64,000 nucleotides of DNA from positions 19,979,249 through 20,043,248 of the forward strand of contig OZ038423.1 of assembly GCA_964036155.1 (NCBI GenBank), written 5' to 3'. The translations under genes were made by a program, and so were the position numbers. The notes below the pieces were generated by a model. The model was given only the letters and a program-made list of their open reading frames with translations. It had not been told where the DNA came from and made no database searches. Positions 40,893-52,485 of this stretch are shown piece by piece. How positions within the stretch are numbered: the first letter of the stretch is position 1; each line of letters starts with the position of its first letter. Source of the DNA: Diploscapter coronatus (Eukaryota > Nematoda > Chromadorea > Rhabditida > Rhabditidae).

Positions 40893-42315
40893 CACGCTGT
40901 TCCCCCCTTTCCAAAAAATGCCACTTGGCAAAAAGAGGAAAACGAGGAAAACGAGGGGAAAACAAAAGGAAAAGGAGTTTTCGCGCTCTGGCTTTACATC
41001 GTTGTTTGACGACTAAGATTCGTCGTTTATTTTCGTCCTTTTTGACTTTTCGATTTTTTTTCGTTTTAATTACCCAATTAGTTATTTGTTCGTGATTAAC
41101 TGACTAATTATTGATCATTTCAGAGGACTCGCCCACTCGACTCTGCAGTCCCGCCACAGGCTCGCCACAGACTTGCCCCAATCGATGGAAAATTAGATAA
41201 GTTTTTCATTTGAAAAAAGAAGATTTCCTAGTTTTAAATTTTTTGAGATATTGCCAATTTTTTCTGACATTTTTAAAAGAAAATATTTCAACAATTATTT
41301 GAGCTTGTGCTTTGTGTAAATCTTTCAGGAATCACCCCTCATGATGCGATTTTTGATCGAAAGAAGAACGCAGATGTATCGATAACATCACAGGACAAAT
41401 CAAAGATAGAATTTGAAAATTTGATATTTATTTGAAAGATTTTGAGAAAGCTCCGATTATCAACAAAAGAAATGTTATTATTTCATGCTAATTTTGATGT
41501 ATAATTGTTTGCAATTGTGTGCTTTTTCATGCTATATAAAAACATAGAAGAGGGAAATCATTTATTTTCAGAAAGTTACAATTTTCAGAATTCAAATCAT
41601 CGAAATTGAAGTTAAAGATCTGCTTGACCATTTTTTCTAAAATTAGATTTATTAAGAAAGAAAAGCAAATTGAAAGATATGATAAGGCTTTGTTGCCTTA
41701 TAGGTCGGAGATAAAGTGGCGACAAGAATTCTGATTTATTCCCGAGTCAATAAATCAATAAAATAAAAATGAAGTTATACAACATGAAAAATATCTTAAA
41801 AAAATAACCTGAAAAGTAAAATCCTGAAATTACAGAAATTCAAAGCCCCAAATTAGTAGTCCAAGTAGAGCGCCGAGAAAAATCTCCATCGATCGTCTGT
41901 TGCATCGCTTCGCTCGGGCTCGAGAACCTGAAACATGCTAACAAAGCCACATGAAGTTCACGAATTCTTGATTATTTTTTCTTTCAGAAAGGGAATTTTT
42001 AAAGTATTGAATTGTTGATTTTTTAAAGTGAAAAACTTATCTAATTTTTTCCGGTTGGACAGGTCTGTGGCGGCAGTGAGTGAGGCCTGCTGAAATTATC
42101 AATAATTAGTCAATTAATCACGAACAACTCGACAATTGATCAATTTAAAACGAAAAAATCGAAAAATGAAGAAACGAGAATAAAAATTGACGTTGCCCCG
42201 TAAGCGACGAGTAAAGCCAGAGCGCGAAAACTCCTTTTCCTTTTGTTTTCCACTCGTTTTCCTCGTTTTCCTCTTTTTGCCAAGTGGCATTTTTTGGAAA
42301 GGGGGGAACAGCGTG
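40893..42315. mobile_element. 1.42-kb transposon-like element with about 310-bp terminal inverted repeats and 5-bp target duplication
   Basis: Begins CACGCTGTTCCCCCCTTTCC and ends with its inverse; flanked on both sides by TCAAC (40888-40892 and 42316-42320), a clean 5-bp duplication. The outer about 105 bp of the two arms are nearly identical (both carry AAAAAATGCCACTTGGCAAA and GGAGTTTTCGCGCTCTGGC), after which they diverge but stay alignable to about 41216 and 42003. The interior is AT-rich with no transposase frame, so it is non-autonomous. The 5-bp duplication plus CAC...GTG ends are like Transib elements, relatives of RAG1, but the superfamily cannot be fixed without a transposase. Confidence 0.85.
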
Positions 42316-42785
42316 TCAACGCTTCACTTTCTCCATTTCCGAGCTCCTCTCTTCCCTCACCTCCCTTCCCTTTCCATCTTCATATTTATGCACTAGTCCG
42401 TGCGATTTGCATCGTCTTCCTGCAGTCTTCTCTGTCCCTCAGAGTGGATTCGAGGGGTTTGGCAGATTTGCCGGGGATTTGCAAGTAGCTCGAGAATGCA
42501 AGCAGAAACTGTACAGAGGAGAGAAAGAAACGGACAATCGACTATCATTCTCTGTGTAAAAGTAATGCAACGCACATCCATGTCTCTGTCTATTTCGAGT
42601 ATTTTCTGTTCTCTCGTTCCTCGCTCTTTTCTTCCTTCCGTCGGTTTATCGAATTTGATTGTGTGCGAGCAGAGGTCGCATGTTATCGTGACTCACGTTC
42701 TGTATTGCAGGTGCATTGCTGCATTCCTGTATTCCTGAACCTCCAAGTCGGCTGTCCGATAACTGGCCAGCGCGTCCTGACCAGC

Positions 42786-45700
42786 ATGTCATCCGGCAAT
42801 GGACAGAAGAAGAAACAGGATGAGCGGAATTCGAAGCTCATCAGGTCGGTTTCTCATAAAACAGTTTTACTGATCTTCTAAGAAGGTTTACAGTACAGTT
42901 TTAGTTCAGGTTCATGTTCGAACTAGTCCTCACGATTTTCATATTAAAATGATAACTTTTGCACCTGGCAAAAGAATATTCGACTGAACAAAGTCGCCAT
43001 GATATTTTTCGCAAACACGATGAAAATGTATCTGAAATCGTCCTGATCTTTTGAAGTTTTTATTGATTAAAGATGAAATATAAAATGAAAATTCGGGCTA
43101 ATAATCCCCCTTCAAAACTTCGTCATTAGAAGCATTAATTTACCAATTCGTAATTTCAAATTTGCTAATCCCCAAACAGATATGTCGAATTGATGTTCGG
43201 GACAAATTTCGTGCGAAAATTACGGCCTGACTTTTGGCACACAACCCTCTTATCAGGTTTATCGTCGATTTAGGGGTGGACTTTTACGACATTTTGGATT
43301 TGGAGGGTCCTTCCTTCCCAAATTTGTTCCTTTCAAATTACCCTACCACGTTTCTACCAAAACGCATTTCTGCAAGGGAGCGAAGCTTGGGGAGAATAGT
43401 TGATAGCATCGCTGAATAAAATTTTTCAGTCAAGAATAATAAAATATCTGCGCATACAATTCTATTGATTACAACTTTCAGAGAAGTCGCCGCTCTTCCG
43501 GAGAACAAGAATTGTTTCGAATGCGGTCAACGAGGTCCGACCTATGTGAATGTAACGGAAGGGTCCTTCTGTTGTACACAATGCTCTGGAATTCTGTAAG
43601 CTTTATATTTCTCGATTGCGATGGACATTTCATTTTTCTTTCATTTAGTCGAGGTATCAACCCTCCACATCGAGTTAAGTCTATTTCGATGGCCGTTTTC
43701 ACCAACGAAGAGGTTTCTTTAGATTGTTAAAACTAGTTTTATTCAATCTTTCAATTCAGATAGAGAAATTGCGGAGGTTGGGGAATGCAGAAAATGCAAA
43801 GACGTGGCTTGCCTTGTACAACGGATCATTGCCATCGTCCAGCAACAAGGATGCCCTCACTGAATTTCTGCGAAAGGTGTGCATGGTTTCTTTGTAAGAA
43901 AGTAAAGAAGAAAACCATCACATTTTGCGATTCACACATCCAATAGTTTCTTCTGCAAAATGTCGATTGTGAACTTTTCTGAAATGCAATTGTTTTTCTC
44001 GTAAATTTTCCAAAGATGTAATACACGATTTTTCAGAAGTACGAGAAGAAGGCTTGGTACGTGACCCGGGCTGAAATGCAGCAGCAAGAAACACTGATGA
44101 ATGAGGCTAAAGGGGGTGGAGCGAATAAAGCACAGGCACAAATGCCGGCGAGTAAGAAGGTGTGGTTATTTTAAAGCCTTTAATCTTCATGCCCTCAAGC
44201 CATGTGAAAGGGGCAAGGAATGGCAGACAAAAGAATCTTATCGCACTACTTCACATGGTCTGAGGTCTTGAAATTTCCAAGTTACCGAAGATACCATCTA
44301 AAACAATAATGTCGAGTTCTATTATCTTTCATTTGAGCCTCCTGACCTCGATCTCTTCTCACTGGATGTGTTTTCTCCAGCAACTACCTCATCCTCCAAT
44401 CCGAATCGGTCTTCTTTCGATTTGAACACAGTCGTCCCACATTCTCAACAGCCGAAGGAGGTTAGACTTTTATTTATTTCTTTAATTTTTATACGCGCTC
44501 TTGATCAATGAATAACGCTTTCTGAAACTATTGAACATGACGGAGAATTGGAAAAAAAAATAAGAACTGAATTTCGGCTTCAACGATGAGAAAATTCAGA
44601 CATTTTCTCCTCCTCACCAATTCGCCCCTCCTCCTCCATTTCCGACCTGTGCTCCAAATGCTCTGTCGGAAGCGAGCAGGCAGCAGAAGGCGCAACAGGC
44701 CAATCTGCACAGCAATCCTCTGGCTGATCCTTTCGCTGTAGCTGTAAGAATTAGCCGACTCCCTTTATCACTTCATTCCTTTTCAGCCGGTTCCAATGAA
44801 TCGCGATCCATTTTCCCCGATGTCAGATCCATTTTCTTCCATTGCGAATTCGCATCCGAACCCGAATCCGAATCCGAATCCAAAACCAACAGACAAGGCT
44901 GCAGAGAACCTGTTCGCTGCTTTCGACACGCAATTCTCGCTCAAAAACTCATCGACATTTTCCGCATTTCCACCTAATGGCAAGCAAATTTACTTTTCTA
45001 TACTAATTAGCCGTTTATACTCAACATTTTGCGCATCTGCAAAGCAAATTGTCGCTACTCTTTCATCATAGCCAAATTCAGGCCACTCAACATCAGGCTC
45101 GATTCCAAAATCTGTGTCAGTTTCGACTTCTGTGATGAGCACTGTCAACAATGCATTTTCGGTAATCGCACAGAATAATTTTAGAAATATCCTCACTTTA
45201 TCATTCTATCATTAAGTGTCTTCAGCCATTCCAACCCCCTGCACTCTCGACCATCGCCCCTAGCTCCCTGCAGCCAACCACTACAACATCCACAAATTCC
45301 ACACCTGCAATTCAGCCTGTTGTTCCACAGTCAGCACCATCAGGGAACACTGCAGCTGCACAGGACAGCAATTCGGAGGACAAATGGAGTGCCCTGGCTG
45401 AATTGGATCAGATGTTCCATCATAATGGAAGTGGAAAGACTGCAAATGCGCCTTGGGTCCCTAGTGGTAAAACTTCACAAATTTATATAACATTTTATAA
45501 GATTCTGACCTCTCAAAATTCTATGCAAGTCTCAGAATGTTAAACTGATCTAGAAAAGTAATATTGATCTATGAACTTGAGAAACAACATTTTTCACATT
45601 TTAGGTCAACTTTATAGCTGATTTTCAATATTCCTAGGCTTTTCAACGGGTGTTCCTCCTTCCTCTCTCAATCAGCCACAACCGCAGTCATCCCAGCCGA

Positions 45701-46711
45701 ACAAGTCATTCTCGTCTTCCATGCCAAAGAGCAGTACAATGGGTGCAATATCTTGCTTCGATACAGGTTCCCATGCCAGTGCAGTGAGTGGAAACCCATT
45801 CCAGAATCCCCCTCTTCAGTCCCAAATGCCTCCACTCGCCTCGTCTCAAGGTACTTTTTTCATATCTTAGTTTTTCCTTTAATTTTGTTGATAAATTTAG
45901 CGAACCTGTCCTCAGCATTTCCCACCCAACCTGTCATGCCATATTCATCAGGCTATCCTCCTGCAGCTGCAGTTCAGCCAAATGGGCAGCCTTTTCCCTT
46001 TTCAGCCTTCCCTCCAAATGCTTTCGGACAGCCACAAACGAACCCTTTCGGCACTTTCCCTGATGCCTCCACTGCTGCTCTTCAGGTATTTTACATCTTG
46101 TCTTGTTATTTTCTCTTGAAATCTTTCATTTTTCAAGATTTCTCTATTCAACAATTCCGAGATAGCATTTTATCAAGATTGCACAAATTATTCTCGAGTT
46201 GTCAGGAAAAGAAAGATGGAAAGATAAAGGAGACTTTCGTTGATCTCTCTTTTCATGCTATTTCACCTTGCTGGTTTAACTTCACATAGCCTCTATATAC
46301 AGCAGCGGGCACAATGAAAATGCACACGCGGTTTTTACGGCGTAAGTACCGTCAAATGCGAAGAAACTATTCAAATTTATTTTTTCTCTGAAAGAGCTCG
46401 AAAAGTTATCCTAGGGAACATAAAACCTTTTCAGAATTCGAGGAAAATAATATTTATTTTAAAATAAAACCGAGATTTGAGCGGACAAAATAAACTACAC
46501 CATAATTAAGCTCCTAGAGAACATCCGGCAGTTTATTCTGTCCACCACTGTATTTTATCTCCCCTTATTTATAAAGATCTCATTATATCCTTATATTTGA
46601 CCATTTCAGCATCAAATTCCACAACAAGGCATGGGAATGCCACCGAATCCATCTGTATTTGGAAGTGCGGCTGCAGACGCTGCCAACCAAAAATGGAATC
46701 CTTTTCTCTAA
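42786..46711 (+). CDS. AGFG1-like: AGFG-type Arf GTPase-activating protein, 13 exons, 585 aa
   Basis: Exons: 42786-42844, 43482-43595, 43649-43712, 43760-43876, 44037-44159, 44338-44460, 44600-44743, 44787-44979, 45082-45161, 45226-45466, 45638-45850, 45901-46085, 46610-46711. Residues about 20-135 form an ArfGAP domain with the four-Cys zinc site (C31, C34, C51, C54), the QRGPTYVNVTEGSF block special to AGFG, the catalytic-type Arg at about 59 (SGILRGINPPHRVKS) and KYEKKAWYV. The remainder is Pro/Ser/Gln/Asn-rich and disordered, with three NPF motifs (GNPFQNP, TNPFGTF, WNPFL at the C-terminus), which bind EH domains of endocytic proteins such as Eps15. In animals AGFG acts at clathrin coats as a cargo adaptor. 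A PNPNPNPNP run is encoded by a short tandem repeat. The donor at 44980 is GC; the acceptor before 44338 is TTTGAG. The 5' region contains a transposon-like element ending 471 bp before the start. Confidence 0.95.
44188..44290. repeat. Second copy of the CCATGCGAA palindromic element
   Basis: In AGFG intron 44160-44337. Left CCCTCAAGCCATGTGAAA and right CACTACTTCACATGG...GAAATTTCCAAGTTACC match the arms of the element at 40265-40389. Confidence 0.6.
44863..44885 (+). repeat. Hexanucleotide tandem repeat coding PNPNPNPN
   Basis: About four tandem units of CCGAAT/CCGAAC inside exon 44787-44979 of the AGFG gene, giving Pro-Asn repeats. Such runs are prone to length change without breaking frame. 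Confidence 0.75.
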
Positions 46712-47732
46712 TACGAGTTGCTCTGGTTGTTATGCATAATATATTGGTAAATGTCTAGATACGACTAATTTATAATTGAAGAAAAATGAAGATCGTATTT
46801 TAGACAATTCTATGAACCCATTTATCCCCGCCTTATCACAATACACCAACTTTTCGAAGGTCTGCTCTGCTTTTACTTCTCTTACCGTTTTCTTAAAGTC
46901 GGTCATTTTTAAATTTAAACTTGGTATATCGATTTCAAATGAACGAATTTAAGAAGACGACCTCATCCTCAACCATTTTCCATTCTCCTTATGATTATTG
47001 CTCGGTCTGAAAATGCGCGTATCCAAATTTTCTTTCAATTCTTCTGCTTTGCAGTTCATTCACTCAATTCTCTAACATTTTCACGATGATTGCCATTCGC
47101 ATGGTTGTTTTTATTCAGAGATTTATCCTTATCCTATTTTCAGCTTATCACGTTCGTCTACTTCTATTCACATAATAATATATCATCTGACAAATGAAAT
47201 GATATTTAATTTAAAGTGAAACTTTAGCGAATCGAGTTGATTTATTGATCGGTCTAAGGATCATTCAATTCGTTTTTAATCACAATAAACTAATCCAAAA
47301 AGAATACTCGTCATTTGTAAATTTAGAATTTATATACAGGAAGGTTGAGATATAAAAAGAAAACGTTCGAATTTCGTGAAAGTGGGAGGTATAATTAGAA
47401 ACAATGGTTGTTTAGGATTTGTAAAGTATATGTAAATTCTGAAAATGGCTTGGACGTCGACAATAAATACAAGAGAGGTTGAGATAAAACATATTTTGAG
47501 ATATTTTTTACTAACATTGATTGTCAACCGAATTTTTTCCAGACTTTATAATGTCATTTAAAGAAGGACTAATGGACTAGTGAATGGAAAATGCTTACTG
47601 TATTGAATACCACTAATGGACAACAAGAAGTAAGGAAGGGGTAGATACTGCAAGACCTTGTACCCGACAGAGTCAATTCCATAAATCATATAGATAGAAA
47701 AAAATAGGAAAAGTTAACTGACGACTAGACGT
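46712..47732. other. Convergent intergenic region between AGFG and FIS1
   Basis: AT-rich, with an AATAAA at about 47283 on the plus strand as a possible AGFG polyadenylation signal. No coding or repeat signal seen. Confidence 0.4.
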
Positions 47733-49190
47733 CTATTTGCGACCAGCAAAGAGAAGTGCAGCGAGGCCGCCAAGGACGAGGGCTCCTGTTCCCACAATCG
47801 CTGCTCCGATCAGGCCTTCTGAAATCAGAAGAGTCATCAATAAATTCGGAGGTTGCAAAATCGAAAACAATTATTGATAGTCTGATCTTCAGAATGAATC
47901 ACGATGCCTTGATCTGTCCGTCGTCCTATTTTCAGAAAAAATGGATAAAATTTTCTAACTGAAGCCATTCTCGACAACCCTATCAGAAGAAACTTCTAAA
48001 ACACTATTGTGAAGTTTCAAAGAGTCGATTTTTCTGACCTAGTTTTCAGATGGTTTCGCCGAACAATGGAAAGAGACAAAGCATCGTGTAATCAATCATC
48101 ACTGATTCACTAAAAGTAAAATGGCACCTTTGCGCATTTTCTTCTCGATGACCTCCTTGAGTCTCTGCGCCTGTCTGTTGGACTGCTCGTGAGTCAGCAG
48201 AGCGTCGATGTAGGCCAACGCACGGTCGTAGTCCTGAAAGACATTTTTCCCTTGAATATTCATTTCGGCAAGTTGTTATGCAAAAGTAAACGTTGGTACT
48301 GTTCGGCTTCTTGTATAGTTCACACCGAAGAACATCACCATAAATTTATAAAATCCACCAAAGTTTAGGGTTAGGAAGTGTAGGCAAAAACAAAGTCAAA
48401 TGAATTTTCCAAGTAGTGATTTGTTGGTGAAGTATACAAGAGGTCGTACTGTTCAAACATTAGATTTTCGTAACTTTACACAACATCAAATGGGCCTTCT
48501 GTTCGGCCTGCTCAGTCTACCCACACCTACTTGTCTGGACTACCCACTTTTCTGTTCCCCTACCTCTTCCCTACTCTGCCACAAAAAGCGGGTAGGCAGG
48601 ACAAATGGGTGTGGGTAGACTATGGACAGTCTGAATAAAGGCCTCAAATGTCACACCTTGAGTCTAGCATTAGCGATGGCCAAATGATAGACGTAGTCCC
48701 TTTTGGCACCGTTATCAGGTTCGTCATGGAGCAACTCTGAAAGTAAAGAATAAATGTTTCGAAAACGAACTAGTGGTTTACTTTCAAGGAGATTGATTCC
48801 CTCGTGAACGTCCTCTTTGGTGGACCGAATGAGCGCGTTCGCGTAGATGAACGTGGTCAGGGAGGAGGGGGAGCCGCGGCTGACCTGCTTCTCGTAGTCG
48901 TAACGACTTTTCTGAAGATCATATTTTTGAAATTACTTTTACTCTGAAAACTGCCAATGAATTTTTATGTTTGGCAACGAATATTTCCATTACCCAGATA
49001 AACACCCTATTTCAAAATTCGCCAGAGTGAAGTATATGAAAGAAACATATTTCAACTAAAAATTAACTAAAAGTGATTTGTAAAAATCACAGAATCTTAA
49101 AATGACGTATGAATATGAAAAAAAAAAATCAACCTCGAGATCAAAGGGATCGACTCGTTCGTCGAGGATCGTGTCGATATCCGAAATCAT
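47733..49190 (-). CDS. fis-1: Mitochondrial fission 1 protein, tail-anchored TPR adaptor
   Basis: Exons (high to low): 49190-49134, 48911-48782, 48736-48657, 48233-48128, 47818-47733 give 152 aa, the same length as human FIS1. FIS1 sits in the outer membrane of mitochondria and peroxisomes and takes part in fission and mitophagy through its TPR-like helices. The TPR core is clear: RYDYEKQVSRGSPSS, FIYANALIRSTKEDVHEGI, RDYVYHLAIANARLKDYD, HEQSNRQAQRLKEVIEKKM. The C-terminus is a single membrane span (GLIGAAIVGTGALVLGGLAA) followed by the short basic tail GRK, a typical tail anchor. The start is preceded by a TTTCAG acceptor at about 49221. It lies 298 bp downstream of MED27 on the same strand. 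Confidence 0.94.
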
Positions 49191-49488
49191 CTCAGATTCT
49201 CCGACTGACAAATTGACAATCTGAAACAGAAAGAGTAGATCAGCTGATTGTAAAACTGAAAAGTGACAAAATGGAACATGAAATAGGAGAAAATTCGAGT
49301 GCAGCCAATTGCGAAAGGTAGGTTGAAAATTCATGAACACAAAAAGCGGTTGGGCGCGTAAATAGCAGGCGGAAGAAAGCATCGGTGAGAAAGTATTTAT
49401 TTGATATGGACACCGTCTTCATAAGAGATCAAAAAATAACAAGATTCAACAAAATAAATCAAACATAATTTAGCAAGTTACAAGAAGA

Positions 49489-52202
49489 TCATTTACAAGT
49501 TTCGTGAATGAAGACATCCTTAGTGTTTCGCAGCTCGAAGAGAATCACTGTCGGAGGCAGGAAGTCCTTCATTGTCTTCCTGCAAATCCAAATAGACCTC
49601 CTGTATCTTCATACGGCTTTGTTTGTCAGCGGCTCTTTTTCATCATTTATTTTTTCCTACAATCGCTAGCCTTCCTACTCGTTTACAAATACAACCGTAC
49701 GAAAATGTATAAATCCGTTGAACTATTCAAAAGTAGAGAAAAATGGATCTAATAACCTGCAGATACGGCATTTGGCATCAAATATTTCCTTGAATTTAGT
49801 GCACATAATTATGATCTGATGCAGAGATTGTTGGGTCCTGAAATAATTATCATAAAATTTACATTATCGGATGTTTAATAAAAAATCTAATTATAAAGTC
49901 GAAATTTCAACAAACTCATTTTTAGATGTACGCTAAAAATAGAAACGCACAAAAGAAATTTAAAAAAATCAAAACCTACCATCGAAATATGGGGCTGCCA
50001 CTGCTCCAAGTATAGACGTAACTAGCGACTGTATGGTTAGCGCTGTTCGAAATGCGGCGATAGACTTCGTAGCGAGACTGCTGACGCATGTCTAGCTGAA
50101 ACGATCATTTTTGACGAAGATTCAATTTATGATGAGGATCTTTTGAAATTCGTTGAAAATTTGAATCCAAGTCGAACATATCAAAAACTCGATGAACTAG
50201 GAATTTCGAGACTTTTTCAAGATTAAGAAATCTACTCATGAAAAATGTAATTTGCATACTAATATATCAACAAAAAATTCTATTTCATAAATTTTTTCAA
50301 CCTATATTTGAAAAAACTGACCCGTTTCTGTCCTCCGTCCTCAATGTACTTCCACTCCTCGTGAGGCGCAATTATGATCACTTGCTCGATGTTCCCATAA
50401 CTGATCACAAACAGGAACTTGAGCATGAACACGATTTGCTTGTCTGCGCTCACGTGCGATTTGAACTGGAATTATAGATTATGAAAAGTATATTGTTGAA
50501 AAGGGAATTTGAGAATGTATTTGCATTTCATAACGAAAGTTATCTGGAAGTATCGTCGCATCGATTTTTCTCATAAAATATGATAGCAACTTCAAATCAC
50601 GTTTCGATAATACAAGCGATTACTTCAATGAGACTGGACAGAGGCGTTTTCTCGAGTTCCCTGGTGTGCAGGCCGATGTTCTTGGACTGGATCTCCTTCT
50701 TGAAGTGTGCATAGGCAGATTCGAATGCGTGATGTGCCTGGTGACAGCTCACTGCACTGTCTTTCGTCGTGAACTGCACGGGGCGAGGCAGCATCTGACT
50801 CGTTCGCTTACGATGCAGTAGACTGAAACATAATAAATGGTATTAGGCATGTGAGGAGGTAGACACTGCAACTCTTTGCAAGAGCTACGCCTCTCCTTCC
50901 CTTCTTTTGTTATGTTATCTTTTCCGTCTCTTCAGGGTGCATAATACTTCTCTAGGGCTGAGCCTACGAGAGGAGACTTGCAAAGAGTGCAATATCCACC
51001 TCTTCACTCCATAATAAACTTTTCTCAATATTTTTTAAAATTAAATTTTCACAAAATCTTTCAATAGTAACTTTCACTAACTTGAAGGATCAGAGACAAA
51101 CTTTGAAAGCAATCATTTTGAATATATCAACTGTGGAAACTGCTGAAACTGATTCTTTTTCTTACCTCAATGTGCTTCGATTGGCAATAGCTCCGAGCTC
51201 AGCCAAGTATTGGTACATTTGGTAGTTAGCTTCATTCCAGTTTAATGAATTGACCATATTCTCAATCATCAGTGTTGGATTGTCTGTCAACTCCTGGGAA
51301 TGTTCTATCTGTAAACACAAAGAATCAAAATAAGCAATTTTTGGTAAATCAGAAATTGACAATATTTATTGTACTGTTTCCAATCGCAAGTAAATAAAAT
51401 GGATGATGATGAAAAATAATTAAATCCCACGTACTTTTCAAAGTTCAGGAAATATCAAATTTTTGACATACCGCATAGATGTTCTTGAGCCGAATGAGCG
51501 AGTCCAGAGAGGGCATTTCATTGGGGAGTTGTCTGCTCATTGACTCCAGATTGCTGAATCAGTCATTCGTTTATTGTTTCTGTCAAAATCACTCACTCAT
51601 AAGTGTCCCTCAAGTCCTTGCACATGTTGTCGACCTCCTTGGCGAGTTTCGTCTTCTCTTCCTCGCTCATTTTTTCGATCGACAGCTTTCTCTCCTCTGT
51701 CGGCAGCAACTTCTCGTGCAAATTCAGCACTTTTCCTCTCAATTTTCTTACTGCGTACATACCTGAATATTCTTCCAGTAAAGATTTCGCACATGCGACA
51801 ATCCGGGTATAGATCACCCGCCGTCACCATGGGTACTCACATATATAGAAGGGGCGCAACTCATCCGATGGCATAATATCGATTATATACTATTAGACTT
51901 ATTCACAAGTTTTTATAAAGATAAAAACCGCACAAGAATGTCTCTTATCAGAGGAGCTACTTTTATAACTAGTCAGGGAGAGTTTTACAAAGAATCTAAA
52001 ACATTGTGATGCATCAGAAGCTATATTTGAACAGAATTCATATTATTTTGATTTCGAATATTCCAACCTCCAAATGCATTCCCATTCATTATTAAAAATT
52101 AAAGGAAACATTATTGCTTCAGTTTGAAAAATCAAAAAACTTACTATTGCTGCATATGTTAAGGATCTGATAGAACTGCTGAGTTGCCTGATGCTGCGAC
52201 AT
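49489..52202 (-). CDS. mdt-27: Mediator complex subunit 27
   Basis: Nine exons (high to low): 52202-52145, 51762-51597, 51553-51472, 51308-51166, 50822-50624, 50465-50322, 50095-49980, 49837-49757, 49579-49489 give 359 aa (human MED27 is about 311). MED27 is part of the Mediator tail/upper module that links activators to RNA polymerase II. Recognised by the C-terminal half: SRYEVYRRISNSANHTV, then CTKFKEIFDAKCRICRKTM and the family-typical end LPPTVILFELRNTK...FIHETC with a Cys-x2-Cys pair (CRIC). The N-terminal half is helical (KLRGKVLNLHEKLL, KLAKEVDNMCKDLRDTYDN) as expected for the Mediator-contacting coiled coil. The start ATG is four bases after an ATTCAG acceptor. Neighbours: the secreted polybasic protein 283 bp upstream and FIS1 298 bp downstream, all on the minus strand, a candidate operon. 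Confidence 0.9.
50853..51008. repeat. Miniature inverted-repeat element in MED27 intron
   Basis: GAGGTAGACACTGCAACTCT and, inverted, GAGGTGGATATTGCACTCTT; both arms include CTCTTTGCAAG. About 155 bp, in the intron between exons 50822-50624 and 51308-51166. Non-coding. Confidence 0.65.
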
Positions 52203-52485
52203 GATTCTGAATGAAACTGATGAAAATGAAATTTAAAAAAATAAAAAATAAAGAGAAGATGAAAATCGTACGGAGATAAGCGAGCGTTTGAACGTTCCTA
52301 TGGAAATCGTGCTCGAACGCAAACGAGCTTACAAAGGAGTAGAGAAAGAGAGAAAGAAAGAAAAATGGAACGAAATTGCAACATTATTCTCACTATCAGG
52401 TTACGAGAGAAATGAGTTGAAAATTTATTTATTTGATTTTTTCTTATTTAATTGACAATTTGCTGGAACTTCAATGGGAAATTGT

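Larger units (their letters stand above)
37141..42785. promoter_or_regulatory. 5.6-kb divergent intergenic region rich in inverted-repeat elements
   Basis: Separates the four-span gene (-) from the AGFG gene (+). It is purine-rich on the plus strand near the minus-strand gene (37480-37610, 38690-38755) and pyrimidine-rich near the plus-strand gene (40750-40870). Four elements are annotated separately. A CAG-ending acceptor at about 42709 may be the trans-splice site of the AGFG mRNA. No coding exon could be supported. Confidence 0.5.

Noticed and set aside
45753..46289. 178-codon plus-strand frame
   Set aside because: Reads across AGFG exons and an intron; only the segment 45901-46085 is real coding in that frame.
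51593..51817. Minus-strand frame beginning at 51817 as a MED27 start
   Set aside because: The part before 51762 is intron; the splice from 52145 to 51762 keeps phase and gives a better N-terminus.
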